Shown in pieces: positions 46,589 through 56,091 of a DNA stretch of 64,000 bases. The position numbers were made by a program, and so were the translations under genes. This DNA comes from Ralstonia sp. 25mfcol4.1 (lineage in GTDB: Bacteria; Pseudomonadota; Gammaproteobacteria; Burkholderiales; Burkholderiaceae): assembly GCF_900104095.1 (NCBI RefSeq), contig NZ_FNJO01000013.1, positions 1-64,000 of the forward strand. Direction: 5' to 3'. A model generated the notes under the pieces. That model was given only the letters and a program-made list of their open reading frames with translations. It was not told the DNA's origin and made no database searches. Within the stretch, counting starts at the first letter, position 1, and every line of letters begins with the position of its first letter.

Positions 46589-46607
46589 ACTGTCGACAGC
46601 CGACAGT
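46589..46607. promoter_or_regulatory. Candidate operator ACTGTCG-N5-CGACAGT
   Basis: Seven-bp perfect arms around ACAGC, 45 bp before the first gene of the operon. Size and position suit a GntR-family dimer; the FCD-GntR encoded at 56084 within the operon is the natural candidate. Inferred. Confidence 0.6.
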
Positions 46608-46651
46608 AAGCAAGATGTCCCTAGCGTCGTGCCTTCCAACCAGCAAGGATC

Positions 46652-47455
46652 ATGAAACCCATGGGCAACACTGTCTCCGCTATTCCGCTCCATTCCGTGT
46701 CTTCCGCTGAGCGGCAAGTCCGTGAAGACCTGGCCGCAGCGTATCGGTTGGTCGCGTTGTACGGCATGGACGACAGCATCTACACCCACATTTCGGCGCG
46801 GGTCCCTGGTGCGCACGACCGGTTCCTCATCAATCCGTTCGGCACGCTGTTCCGTGATATCACCGCGTCTTCGCTGGTCTGCATTGACCTTGACGGCAAC
46901 ATCATCAGTGCCCCGCCGGGCTGCGACGTCAATCCCGCCGGTTTCACCATCCACAGCGCCGTGCACGCGGCACGACACGACGCGGCCTGCGTCCTGCATA
47001 CGCATACCGTGGCAGGCGTTGCGGTGTCGTCGCTGGCGTGTGGGTTGCAACCCGCCAACCAGTGGGCCCTGCAATTTCACGATCGCGTGGCCTATCACGA
47101 CTTCGAGGGCATCGCGCTCGACCTAGAGGAACGCGAGCGGCTTGTTGCCGATCTGGGCCCACACAAGCGCGCGCTGATCCTGCGCAATCACGGCCTGCTA
47201 ACGCTGGGCCGTAGCGTGGCCGAAGCCTTCATCCTGATGCACAACCTGGAACGCGCCTGCCGCGTGCAGGTCGCCATCCAATCAACTGGCCAGCCCACCT
47301 CTGTGGTGCCTGCCGAGGTCTGCGAACGCACGGCTCGCCAGTACGAAAGTGGCGACACCAATCGCCTGCCCGGCGCCCCCGATCCGTACGCACGGGAATG
47401 GCGCGCCCTGGTGCAGCGCCTGTCGCCGCAGACGGAAGCGTCGTACCGCGCCTAG
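46652..47455 (+). CDS. Class II aldolase/adducin-family protein
   Basis: A 267-aa zinc-dependent enzyme of the fuculose-aldolase fold. Zn ligands are in CVLHTHTVAG (two His) and LRNHGLL; YTHISAR and FLINPFG are fold motifs. Members do retro-aldol cleavage, decarboxylation or epimerisation of hydroxy-acids and sugar phosphates, so the exact reaction is open. First gene of the operon, with the operator-like palindrome upstream; the start may be ATG 46652 or 46661. The extender gene, the transporter receptor, starts 134 bp later. Confidence 0.85.
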   Translation: MKPMGNTVSAIPLHSVSSAERQVREDLAAAYRLVALYGMDDSIYTHISARVPGAHDRFLINPFGTLFRDITASSLVCIDLDGNIISAPPGCDVNPAGFTIHSAVHAARHDAACVLHTHTVAGVAVSSLACGLQPANQWALQFHDRVAYHDFEGIALDLEERERLVADLGPHKRALILRNHGLLTLGRSVAEAFILMHNLERACRVQVAIQSTGQPTSVVPAEVCERTARQYESGDTNRLPGAPDPYAREWRALVQRLSPQTEASYRA

Positions 47456-47588
47456 GCGCACCGCGCCGCATGTCGCGCGGCGCCCGAATTCATCGATCAA
47501 GTAAAACACCGCGCCCGTCGCGCCGTGCGGGACGCGTTCGCCCTGCCACTTCGCATCACAGAAATTCTGCCCCCAGGAGAGATTTGTC

Positions 47589-49154
47589 ATGAACCGTCGC
47601 GAACTGATGAAGTTGGGTGCCGCCGCAGGTGGCTTGTCGCTGGCCGGTGTGCCATTCCACGTGCTCGCACAGGGCAAGAAAGGCGGCGTGATTAACGCGC
47701 TGGTGCAGCCGGAGCCGTCGGGCCTGATGATAGGCATCACGCAGAACGCCCCAACGCAACTGGTCTCGGGCAACATCTACGAAGGCCTGCTGCGCTATTC
47801 CGAAAAGATCGAGCCCCTCCCCTCGCTGGCCACGTCCTGGACCATAAGCCCGGACGGCACGCTCTACACGTTCAAGCTCAAGCGCAACGTGACATGGCAT
47901 GACGGCAAACCGTTCACATCCGCCGACGTGGTGTTCTCCGCCGATGTCTTCCTCCGCAAGACCCACGCCCGCCTGCGCGCGAACCTGGCTGCCGTGGAAT
48001 CAATCCGCGCGGTGGATCCGTATACGGCGGAATTCAAGCTCAAGTATCCATTTGGCCCGTTCCTCAATATCTTCGAAGTGGGGTCAATGCCGATGGTGCC
48101 CAAGCACATCTACGAAGGTACGGACTTCCTGACCAACCCCGCCAATGCCCGGCCCATCGGCACGGGTCCGCTCAAGTTCAAGGAATGGGTGCGCGGTTCG
48201 TACATCCAACTCGTGCGCAACGATCAGTACCACGAGCCGGACGTACCACTGGTTGACGCGGTTTATTTCCACGTGATTCCCGATGCCGCAGCGCGGGCCG
48301 CCGCCTTTGAATCGGGCAAGGTCGACCTGGTGCCAGGCGGCACGGTCGAGTATTTCGATGTGCCGCGGCTCGCCAAACTGCCGGGCGTGCAGACCTCGAC
48401 CAAAGGCTGGGAATTCTTCGCTCCGCATTCCTGGTTGTGGGTTAACCACCGCAAGGGCGTGATGGGCAACGTGAAATTCCGCCAGGCGATGGCGTTCGCG
48501 ATCGACCGCGATGCCATTGCCAAGGTCGCGTGGCAAGGCTATGCAAAGACCGCCACCGGGCCCTTCAACAGCCACATCAAGTTCTACAGCACCGATGTCG
48601 CCAAGTATCCGCGCGATCTCGCCAAGGCCAAACAGCTACTGGCCGAATCCGGCTATAAGGGCGAAACGCTGCGCCTGCTGCCCCTACCCTACGGCGAGAC
48701 GTGGACGCGTTCGGCGGAAATCGTGCGGCAGAACCTGCAGCAGGCCGGCATCAAGATCGAGATGACGCCAACTGACGTCGCCGGCTGGATCGAACGGCTG
48801 AACAAATGGGACTACGACCTAGCGTTCACGTACGTCTACCAGTATGGCGATCCGGCGCTTGGCGTCGCGCGCAACTATACGTCCGACAACATCGCCCAGG
48901 GCTCGCCGTTCAACAACGTCGAAGGCTATCGCAATCCGAAGGTGGACGAATTGTTCGCAGCGGGTTCGCGCGAGCTCGATCCAGCCAAGCGCGCCGAGAT
49001 CTACAAGGCCGTGCAGAAGATCCTGCTCGACGAAATGCCGGTGGTGTGGATGCACGAGCTGAACTTCCCGACGCTGTTCCGCACGCGGCTGAACAACCCG
49101 ATCAGCTCAGGCATCGGCCTCAACGACAGCCTTGGTCGAGCATGGATGGCTTGA
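47589..49154 (+). CDS. ABC transporter substrate-binding protein, family 5
   Basis: A 521-aa peptide/opine/nickel-type receptor. The N-terminus has a twin-Arg-like leader (MNRRELMKLGAAAGGLSLAG) ending before QGKKGG. SBP_bac_5 blocks: EPLPSLATSWTISPDGTLYTFKLKRNVTWHDGKPFTSADVVFS, NARPIGTGPLKFKEW, VKFRQAMAFAIDRDAI and LAFTYVYQYGDPALG. AGGAGAG precedes the ATG. It determines what the operon imports; homologues take dipeptides, opines, oligoamines or glutathione-like ligands. Confidence 0.9.
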   Translation: MNRRELMKLGAAAGGLSLAGVPFHVLAQGKKGGVINALVQPEPSGLMIGITQNAPTQLVSGNIYEGLLRYSEKIEPLPSLATSWTISPDGTLYTFKLKRNVTWHDGKPFTSADVVFSADVFLRKTHARLRANLAAVESIRAVDPYTAEFKLKYPFGPFLNIFEVGSMPMVPKHIYEGTDFLTNPANARPIGTGPLKFKEWVRGSYIQLVRNDQYHEPDVPLVDAVYFHVIPDAAARAAAFESGKVDLVPGGTVEYFDVPRLAKLPGVQTSTKGWEFFAPHSWLWVNHRKGVMGNVKFRQAMAFAIDRDAIAKVAWQGYAKTATGPFNSHIKFYSTDVAKYPRDLAKAKQLLAESGYKGETLRLLPLPYGETWTRSAEIVRQNLQQAGIKIEMTPTDVAGWIERLNKWDYDLAFTYVYQYGDPALGVARNYTSDNIAQGSPFNNVEGYRNPKVDELFAAGSRELDPAKRAEIYKAVQKILLDEMPVVWMHELNFPTLFRTRLNNPISSGIGLNDSLGRAWMA

Positions 49155-49190
49155 CGGCGCGCACACCCGTACCTCGTTTGGAGTTCCGTC

Positions 49191-50165
49191 ATGAGTCGTA
49201 CCCAGCGTATGTTCAGCCGGCTTGTCCAGGGTGTCTTCGCCATCCTGGTCATTGCCACCGTCAACTTCCTGCTCATCCGTGCCGCCCCTGGCGATCCGGT
49301 CTCGGTAATGGCGGGCGAGGCGGGCGCCTCCGATCCGCAATTCGTCGCCCAACTGCGCGCGCAATTCGGTCTCGATGACCCGTTGCCTGTGCAGCTCGGC
49401 AACTATCTGTCGCACGTCGCCAAGCTCGACCTCGGGTTCTCGTACCGCCAGCAGCAGCCGGTGTTGGACCTCATCGTCCAGCGGTTGCCAGCCACGCTGC
49501 TGCTGACAGGAACGGCCTTCGTACTGTCGGTGCTGTTCGGCGTGGCGCTGGGTGCGTGGGCCAGCCGGCGCGCCGGCGGCCTGACGGACAACGCCATCAC
49601 CACGTTCGCATTGCTGTTCTATGCCACCCCGTTGTACTGGCTGGCGATGATGGCAGTGCTGCTGTTCTCTGTGCAGCTCGAATGGCTGCCCGCTTTTGGC
49701 TATTTCACCGTGGGCGCGGACCTGCACGGCCTGGCGCGCGTAGCCGATATCGCGCAGCACCTGATCCTGCCGTCTTTGACGCTGGCGCTGTTCTACATGG
49801 CGGTCTACGCACGCATGACACGCGCATCGATGCTGGAGGTGGCGCAGATGGATTTCGTGAAGACCGCCCGCGCCAAGGGGCTGCGTCCGGGCCGCATCCA
49901 GCGCGCGCATATTCTTCGCAATGCCCTGCTGCCCGTGGTCACGCTGGCCGGCATCCAGGCCGGCGGGATGATCGGTGGTGCGGTGCTCACCGAAACGGTG
50001 TTTGCCTGGCCAGGCATTGGCCGCCTGATGTTCGACGCCCTGCTGCAACGCGATTACAACCTGCTGCTCGGCTGCTTCCTGGTCACCGCCGCCATGGCCG
50101 TGGTGTTCAACCTGATCACGGACTTCGTCTACACACTGGTCGATCCGCGTATCGAGATGCAATGA
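49191..50165 (+). CDS. ABC permease, DppB type
   Basis: A 324-aa inner-membrane permease with six predicted segments. N-terminal block LVQGVFAILVIATVNFLLIRAAPGDPV, EAA loop FVKTARAKGLRPGRIQRAHILRNALLPVVTL, and AVLTETVFAWPGIGRL near the C-terminus, as in DppB/GsiC. Its stop overlaps the next permease start (ATGA). Confidence 0.92.
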   Translation: MSRTQRMFSRLVQGVFAILVIATVNFLLIRAAPGDPVSVMAGEAGASDPQFVAQLRAQFGLDDPLPVQLGNYLSHVAKLDLGFSYRQQQPVLDLIVQRLPATLLLTGTAFVLSVLFGVALGAWASRRAGGLTDNAITTFALLFYATPLYWLAMMAVLLFSVQLEWLPAFGYFTVGADLHGLARVADIAQHLILPSLTLALFYMAVYARMTRASMLEVAQMDFVKTARAKGLRPGRIQRAHILRNALLPVVTLAGIQAGGMIGGAVLTETVFAWPGIGRLMFDALLQRDYNLLLGCFLVTAAMAVVFNLITDFVYTLVDPRIEMQ

Positions 50166-51019
50166 CAACCATGAAAACCAACCAATCCTTCTGGCGGCGC
50201 TTCTGCCACAACAAGGCTGCACTGCTAGGCCTGGCGGTCATGGCCGCGGTGGCGGTATTGGCGCTCTTCGGACCCCTGATGGCTGGCAACGACCCATGGG
50301 ACATGGTGCAGCAACCGTTCCTGCATCCGATGCAGGAACCTGGCTTCGCGCTGGGCACGGACACCATGGGACGCGACATCCTGGCGGGCGTGATTCACGG
50401 TGCGCGCGTATCGCTGCTGATCGGCCTGGTATCCACGCTCGTCTCGCTGCTGATTGGCGTGACGCTCGGCGCGGTGTCCGGATACTTCGGCGGCTGGATC
50501 GATGCGGCATTGATGCGCTTTACGGAAATCTTCCAGTCGGTGCCCAGCTTCGCCCTGGCGCTGGTACTGGTGGCGATCTTCGAGCCGTCGATCCTGTCGA
50601 TCGTCGTGGCGATTGCGATCGTGTCCTGGCCGCCGGTCGCCCGGCTGGTGCGCAGCGAGTTCCTTACCCTCCGCCAGCGCGATTTCGTGGCAGCGGCGCA
50701 GCTGGCGGGACAGTCGACCCTGCGGATTATCGTGACGCAGATCCTGCCGAACGCCATGTCGCCTATCGTCGTCATGGCCTCGCTGATGGTGGCTACGGCC
50801 ATCCTGCTGGAATCGAGCCTGAGCTTCCTTGGGCTGGGCGACCCGAATCACATGAGCTGGGGCTACATGGTGGGGTCCGCTCGCACGGTGCTGCGCCAGG
50901 CGTGGTGGATGGCCGTGTTTCCCGGCGTGGCCATCCTGCTGACGGTCCTGGCGCTGAACATGGTCGGCGAAGGACTTAACGATGCGCTCAACACGCGCCT
51001 GCGCGGAAAGGGACGGTGA
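50162..51019 (+). CDS. ABC permease, DppC type
   Basis: A 285-aa partner permease. It has an N-terminal cytoplasmic segment (QSFWRRFCHNKAALLGL), LGTDTMGRDILAGVIHGARVSL, the EAA loop RQRDFVAAAQLAGQSTLRIIVTQILPNAMSP and SSLSFLGLGDPNHMSWG, the signature of DppC/GsiD. Start ATG 50162 overlaps the preceding stop. Confidence 0.92.
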   Translation: MTTMKTNQSFWRRFCHNKAALLGLAVMAAVAVLALFGPLMAGNDPWDMVQQPFLHPMQEPGFALGTDTMGRDILAGVIHGARVSLLIGLVSTLVSLLIGVTLGAVSGYFGGWIDAALMRFTEIFQSVPSFALALVLVAIFEPSILSIVVAIAIVSWPPVARLVRSEFLTLRQRDFVAAAQLAGQSTLRIIVTQILPNAMSPIVVMASLMVATAILLESSLSFLGLGDPNHMSWGYMVGSARTVLRQAWWMAVFPGVAILLTVLALNMVGEGLNDALNTRLRGKGR

Positions 51020-51022
51020 ACC

Positions 51023-52786
51023 ATGACTGAAAACGCCAAGCAAGATACCGCACCGGTACTGGATATCCGCGGACTCAGCATCCGGCTGCCGGCGGGCGGT
51101 GACCGCGCCCTGGCAGTCACCGAAGCCTCGCTGACGCTGCATGCTGGCCAGACGCTGTGCGTGGTCGGCGAATCCGGCTCGGGCAAGTCGATGATCGCCA
51201 ATGCCGTGATGGGGCTGCTGCCGCGCCCGCACGTCGAGCCCGTGGCTGGAGACATTCTGCTCGATGGGCAGAACCTGCTTACGCTGGGCGAGCCGGAACT
51301 GCGTCGCCTGCGCGGCCAGCAGATCGCCATGATCTTTCAGGAGCCGATGACGGCGCTCAATCCGGTCATGCGCATCGGCGAGCAACTGGCCGAAGTGTTC
51401 GACGCGCACCTGAACCTCGGTGCGGCGGAAAAGCGGCAGCGCATCGTGGCAGCGCTGGCCGACGTGGGCCTGCCCGACCCGGATCTCATCTACGACAGCT
51501 TTCCGTTCCGCCTTTCAGGCGGACAGCGACAACGTGTGATGATCGCCTGCGCAATGATTCTGCAGCCCAGGCTGTTGATTGCCGACGAACCCACTACGGC
51601 GCTGGACGTCACAACGCAGGCGCAGATTCTGACGCTGATTCGCGACCTGCAGCGCAAGTGCGGCATGGCCGTGCTGTTTATCACGCACGACTTCGGCGTC
51701 GTCTCAGAGATCGCCGATCAGGTGGTGGTGATGCAGACCGGCCAAGTGGTGGAAGCCGGGCCGGCCGCCAGCGTGCTCGGCGCGCCGCAGCACCCCTACA
51801 CGCGCAAGCTGCTAGCGGCCATCCCGGGCGGCAAGATTCGTCAACCGCAGCCCGATGCCGCAAACGCTGAATACCACCGCATCCTCCATGTACAAGACCT
51901 GTGCAAGACCTATCGCACCGGCGGTAGTCTGTTCCGGCGCGGCCGCGAAGTACCGGCCGCGCGCAACATCAATCTCGAATTGATGCGCGGCCAGACGCTG
52001 GGACTGGTTGGCGAATCGGGTTCGGGAAAATCAACACTGGGCCGATGCATCACCGGCCTCGCCTCTTTCGACAGCGGGCGTATCGTGTTCAACGGCCGCA
52101 ACCTGCCGCAAGGCGGCAGCCTGGTGCAACGCTCCGGCGGCAAGATCCAGATGGTGTTCCAGGATCCGTATGCATCGCTGAATCCGCGGCACCGCATCGG
52201 CGCAGCCATTGCTTCCGGGCCCATTGCCCAGGGCGTGCCACGGGCCGAGGCCATGGCGCGAACGCTTTCGCTACTTGCACTGGTTGGGTTGGGACCGGAG
52301 GCGGCTGATCGTTATCCGCATGAATTCTCAGGTGGCCAGCGCCAACGCATCGGCATCGCCCGTGCGCTGGCCATGCAACCCGCGTTGCTGGTGGCGGACG
52401 AACCTGTCTCCGCCCTGGACGTCTCTGTGCAGGCGCAGGTGCTTGAACTGTTCGCCAAGGTGCGCGAGGAGTTCAAACTGGCAATGGTCTTCATCACACA
52501 CGACCTACGCGTGGCCGCGCAGATGTGCGACCAGATCGCCGTCATGCAACGTGGCGAAGTGGTGGAATATGGCGATACGGCACGCGTGCTCGGGGATCCG
52601 CAGAACGCCTATACACGCAAGCTGATTGACGCAATTCCAAAACTGTCGCGCGAAGCGCATCCTGTGCAAGCCGCACCAGACGCGTCCCATGCGGTCCATT
52701 GTCACGGCAGCGCGTGGGAGGCTGGCTCCGAAGCGTACGCACCGCCCGCGCCAGCGATGGCGGCCCGTGCAGGAGGCTACGCATGA
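51023..52786 (+). CDS. Fused dual ABC ATPase (DppD-DppF/GsiA type)
   Basis: Two nucleotide-binding domains in one 587-aa chain. NBD1 has Walker A GESGSGKSMIA, signature LSGGQRQRVMIA and Walker B LLIADEPTTALD. NBD2 has Walker A GESGSGKSTLG, signature FSGGQRQRIGIA and Walker B LLVADEPVSALD. Each ends with the oligopeptide C-terminal region (HPYTRKLLAAIPG; NAYTRKLIDAIPK). Both domains are complete, so it can power the importer alone. It starts 3 nt after the permease stop and overlaps the dehydrogenase start. Confidence 0.93.
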   Translation: MTENAKQDTAPVLDIRGLSIRLPAGGDRALAVTEASLTLHAGQTLCVVGESGSGKSMIANAVMGLLPRPHVEPVAGDILLDGQNLLTLGEPELRRLRGQQIAMIFQEPMTALNPVMRIGEQLAEVFDAHLNLGAAEKRQRIVAALADVGLPDPDLIYDSFPFRLSGGQRQRVMIACAMILQPRLLIADEPTTALDVTTQAQILTLIRDLQRKCGMAVLFITHDFGVVSEIADQVVVMQTGQVVEAGPAASVLGAPQHPYTRKLLAAIPGGKIRQPQPDAANAEYHRILHVQDLCKTYRTGGSLFRRGREVPAARNINLELMRGQTLGLVGESGSGKSTLGRCITGLASFDSGRIVFNGRNLPQGGSLVQRSGGKIQMVFQDPYASLNPRHRIGAAIASGPIAQGVPRAEAMARTLSLLALVGLGPEAADRYPHEFSGGQRQRIGIARALAMQPALLVADEPVSALDVSVQAQVLELFAKVREEFKLAMVFITHDLRVAAQMCDQIAVMQRGEVVEYGDTARVLGDPQNAYTRKLIDAIPKLSREAHPVQAAPDASHAVHCHGSAWEAGSEAYAPPAPAMAARAGGYA

Positions 52787-53757
52787 GCGCCCGGCACCTC
52801 GGGACCGCATCGAAGAAGCGCCGGTGCGTAGCACTCTTGAGCAGTGTGCTGGACATGTCTTACCTGGCGCCGGCCTTCCGTCAGGTCATGCCTGACGTGG
52901 ACCTGCGCTTCGGTACCGACCTTGGCGCGCTGGCCGACGTGGACGCTGCCGTGTGCTGGTATCCCCCACCAAATGTGCTGGCCAGCATGCCCCATCTCAA
53001 ACTTGTGCAGTCAGTGGGCGCCGGCATCGATCATTTGCACACGGACCCGCATCTGCCACAGACGCCGGCGCTTTGCCGGATCGTGGACACCGACATGGCT
53101 GGCACCATGACCGCCTACGTGACGTGGGCGGTCATCCACAGACAGCGATGCATGGGCCACTATCTGGAAAGCGCGGCCGGCGCGCAGTGGCAAGAACAAC
53201 CCATTGTGCCACCCGGCCGTCATGGCGTTGGCATTGCCGGGCTCGGTACGCTAGGCGTGGCTTGCGCCCAGGCCTTGCGCGCCATTGGCTATCGCGTACG
53301 CGGGTGGAGCCGCTCCGCCAAGGCGGATCTGCCTGAGGGCATTGAATCATTCCACGGCCCCGAAGAGCTGGACAGCTTCCTGCAAGGGTGCGACACGCTC
53401 GTGTGCCTGCTGCCCCTTACGCCCCAGACGCAAGGCTTCCTGAACGCCGAACTGTTTCGACGCTTGCCCAATGGCGCTCACCTCGTCAACGTCGGGCGCG
53501 GCAGCCATCTGGTTGAAGCCGATCTGCTGCACGCGCTGGGAGACGGCACGCTCAGTTCCGCCACGCTCGACGCGTTCTCCCAGGAGCCGTTGCCATCCGA
53601 GCATCCTTTCTGGCGTCATCCCCGCATTACCGTCACGCCGCATATCGCGGCGCGTACCGAAGCCATCGCGATTGCGCGGCAAACGCGTGACAACCTTGAC
53701 GCCCTGGAGCGCGGCGCACGTCCCGCCGCCGCCGTGAATCTCAACCTTGGATATTGA
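52783..53757 (+). CDS. D-2-hydroxyacid dehydrogenase, GhrA-like
   Basis: An NAD(P)H enzyme of 324 aa. Nucleotide site GVGIAGLGTLGVACAQAL, catalytic Arg in LVNVGRGSHLVE, Glu in SQEPLPSEHPFW and His in VTPHIAART. The overall pattern is that of glyoxylate/hydroxypyruvate reductase A. AGGAGG sits 7 nt before ATG 52783, which overlaps the ATPase stop (ATGA). In the pathway it would reduce a 2-keto acid, or oxidise a 2-hydroxy acid, next to the transaminase step. Confidence 0.9.
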   Translation: MSARHLGTASKKRRCVALLSSVLDMSYLAPAFRQVMPDVDLRFGTDLGALADVDAAVCWYPPPNVLASMPHLKLVQSVGAGIDHLHTDPHLPQTPALCRIVDTDMAGTMTAYVTWAVIHRQRCMGHYLESAAGAQWQEQPIVPPGRHGVGIAGLGTLGVACAQALRAIGYRVRGWSRSAKADLPEGIESFHGPEELDSFLQGCDTLVCLLPLTPQTQGFLNAELFRRLPNGAHLVNVGRGSHLVEADLLHALGDGTLSSATLDAFSQEPLPSEHPFWRHPRITVTPHIAARTEAIAIARQTRDNLDALERGARPAAAVNLNLGY

Positions 53758-53770
53758 GCCCTGCCCCACC

Positions 53771-55171
53771 ATGAACGCCGCCCTGCCTCCGCACATCGAA
53801 ACCAGCAAGCCGCCCGCCGACCTGGCCAGCGAGGATATCGCCGCGCATTTGCATCCGTTCACAAACCTCGCTGCGCATCCTGAAGTGGGTCCGCTGGTTA
53901 TCACGCGTGGCGACGGCATCCACGTCGAGGACGACCAGGGCCGCCGCTATCTCGAGGCCATGTCGGGCCTGTGGTGCGCATCGCTCGGCTTCAGCCACAC
54001 GCGCGTCATCGAAGCGGGTGTGGCCGCGCTGCGCGAGCTGCCGTACTACCACACGTTCAATCACCGCTCGAATCCCAACGTCATTCGCCTGGCAGAGAAG
54101 CTGCTGTCGCTGGCACCGGTGCCAATGTCGAAGGTGTTCTTCGCGAACTCCGGCTCCGAAGCCAACGACACCGCCGTGAAGCTGGTCTGGTATTACCACA
54201 ATGCCATCGGCCAGCCGCGCAAGAAAAAGATCATCGCCCGCGCCAATGCCTACCACGGTGTGACGGTTGCCGCCGCGAGCCTGAGCGGCCTGCCCAGCAA
54301 CCATCGGGACTTCGATCTGCCGATCGACCGCATCCTGCGCACGGCCTGCCCGCACCACTATCGCGGCGCGCAGCCCGGTGAAAGCGAGCGCGACTACTCG
54401 CGCCGCCTCGCGCGCGAGCTTGACGCCCAGATCGAGTCCGAAGGACCAGACACCGTCGCGGCGTTCATCGCGGAACCGGTCATGGGCGCTGGTGGCGTCA
54501 TCGTTCCGCCCGAAGGCTATTTCGAGGAGATTCAGGCGGTACTTCGACGGCACGATGTGCTGCTGATCGCCGACGAAGTGATCTGTGGCTTCTGCCGAAC
54601 GGGCGAGATGTTCGGCTCAACGAAATTCGGCATGCAGCCTGACATCCTGACTACGGCGAAGGCGCTTTCGTCGGGGTATCTGCCCATCTCAGCCGTGATG
54701 GTGTCGGAGACGATCCACGCGGCGATTGCTGCCAATAGCGGCAAGATCGGGACCTTCGGCCATGGCTTCACCTATTCCGGTCATCCGGTCACCGCAGCCG
54801 TGGCATTGGAAACGCTGCGCGTGTATGAGGACGACCAGATACTGGCACACGTGCAAGCCATCGCGCCGCATTTCCAGCAACGCCTGCGCACGTTTTCCGG
54901 CCATCGCTACGTGGGCGAAGCGCGTGGCGTGGGGCTGCTAGGTGCCGTGGAACTGGCGCGCGACCCGGCCCAGCGCCAGTCGTTCGACCCGGCCCTCAAG
55001 GCGGGGCCGCGTTTGGCGCAGCTCGCACAACAGCACGGCCTCATCGTGCGTGCGATGGGCGACACGCTGGCGTTCTGCCCGCCCCTGATCATCACGCAGT
55101 CCCAGGTCGATGATCTGTTCGAGCGATTCGACCGCGCCATGGCCGACTTTACGCGAGAGATGGATGCATGA
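53771..55171 (+). CDS. Class III (omega) aminotransferase
   Basis: A PLP enzyme of 466 aa. GLWCASLGFSH and FNHRSNPNVIRLAEKLLSL are typical of omega-aminotransferases. Further blocks: ANSGSEANDTAVKL (phosphate site), AYHGVTVAAASLSGLP, IAEPVMGAGGVIVPPEGYF, LIADEVICGFCRTG (Asp), DILTTAKALSSGYLPISAV (catalytic Lys) and FGHGFTYSGHPVTAAVAL. Likely transfers a terminal amino group, as from a polyamine or omega-amino acid, to pyruvate. It starts 14 nt after the dehydrogenase and overlaps eamA by ATGA. Confidence 0.9.
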   Translation: MNAALPPHIETSKPPADLASEDIAAHLHPFTNLAAHPEVGPLVITRGDGIHVEDDQGRRYLEAMSGLWCASLGFSHTRVIEAGVAALRELPYYHTFNHRSNPNVIRLAEKLLSLAPVPMSKVFFANSGSEANDTAVKLVWYYHNAIGQPRKKKIIARANAYHGVTVAAASLSGLPSNHRDFDLPIDRILRTACPHHYRGAQPGESERDYSRRLARELDAQIESEGPDTVAAFIAEPVMGAGGVIVPPEGYFEEIQAVLRRHDVLLIADEVICGFCRTGEMFGSTKFGMQPDILTTAKALSSGYLPISAVMVSETIHAAIAANSGKIGTFGHGFTYSGHPVTAAVALETLRVYEDDQILAHVQAIAPHFQQRLRTFSGHRYVGEARGVGLLGAVELARDPAQRQSFDPALKAGPRLAQLAQQHGLIVRAMGDTLAFCPPLIITQSQVDDLFERFDRAMADFTREMDA

Positions 55172-56091
55172 GCCATTTGCCGGCTTCCGCCATCGCACAC
55201 ACGCAAGCCGTCAACGCCCGCCGGCAGGGCGTGGCGCTATTTTTTTGCGCGCTGGTGTGCTTTGCATGCTACGACGCGTTCTGCAAATGGATGCTGCAGG
55301 ACCTGCCCGCGCCGCTGATGAACCTGACGCGCTATATCAGCGTCAGCACCATCGCCATGCTGTGGCTGCTGCAGGCCGGCAAGCTTCGCATATGGCGCAC
55401 GCCATGCAAGGGGCGACTCCTGGTTCGCGGCCTGGCGCTCGGCATTGTGGCAACGTGCTTTATGGCGGCGCTGGTGACCATGCCGCTGGCCGAAGCCACC
55501 GCGATCTATTTCACGGCGCCGCTGATGATGGTGGCATTGTCACCAGCGCTGCTCGGCGAGACCGTGGGGCGCACGCAGTGGTGCGCGGTGCTGGCTGGCT
55601 TTGCCGGGATGCTGCTGATTGTGCGGCCCGGCGGCAATCTGCCGCTGGTGGGCACCGTGCTGATGGTGATCTCGGCGGTCTGCTACGCCTTGTTCCAGTT
55701 GCTGACGCGTCAACTGGCAGGCAAGGTCTCAGGCGCCGTGATGTACGGCTGGACGGCACTCGTGTGTCTGATGCTTACGGGCATTCCCGCGTTGCTGATG
55801 CTGCCGCAAACGTTGCCGCCGTGGCCCACGCTCCTGCTGATATTCGCGGGCGGCGCTTGCAGCGGAGTGGCCCAATTGCTGCTGCTGGCGGCATTCCGGC
55901 GTGTCACCGCATCCACCCTGGCGCCACTCAACTATTTCCAGCTGCTGCTGGCAGTGCTGATCAGCACTTTTGTGTTCCACAGGCCGCCCGACGTTATCGC
56001 CCTGGCCGGCATCGGCATGATCATGCTCTCCGGCGGCTACCTGGCCCTGTGCAGCCAGCCGACATCCCTTTCGAGGAAATCTCATGTCTAG
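55168..56091 (+). CDS. EamA/DMT-family transporter
   Basis: A 307-aa inner-membrane protein with ten predicted helices in two EamA repeats. Motifs: FACYDAFCKWMLQDLPAPLMNLTRY, EATAIYFTAPLMMVALSPALLGE in repeat 1 and APLNYFQLLLAVLISTFVFHRPP in repeat 2. DMT carriers move amino acids or metabolites, often outward. In this operon it may relieve accumulation of an amine or keto-acid intermediate. ATGA overlap upstream and an 8-nt overlap with the regulator. Confidence 0.88.
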   Translation: MSHLPASAIAHTQAVNARRQGVALFFCALVCFACYDAFCKWMLQDLPAPLMNLTRYISVSTIAMLWLLQAGKLRIWRTPCKGRLLVRGLALGIVATCFMAALVTMPLAEATAIYFTAPLMMVALSPALLGETVGRTQWCAVLAGFAGMLLIVRPGGNLPLVGTVLMVISAVCYALFQLLTRQLAGKVSGAVMYGWTALVCLMLTGIPALLMLPQTLPPWPTLLLIFAGGACSGVAQLLLLAAFRRVTASTLAPLNYFQLLLAVLISTFVFHRPPDVIALAGIGMIMLSGGYLALCSQPTSLSRKSHV

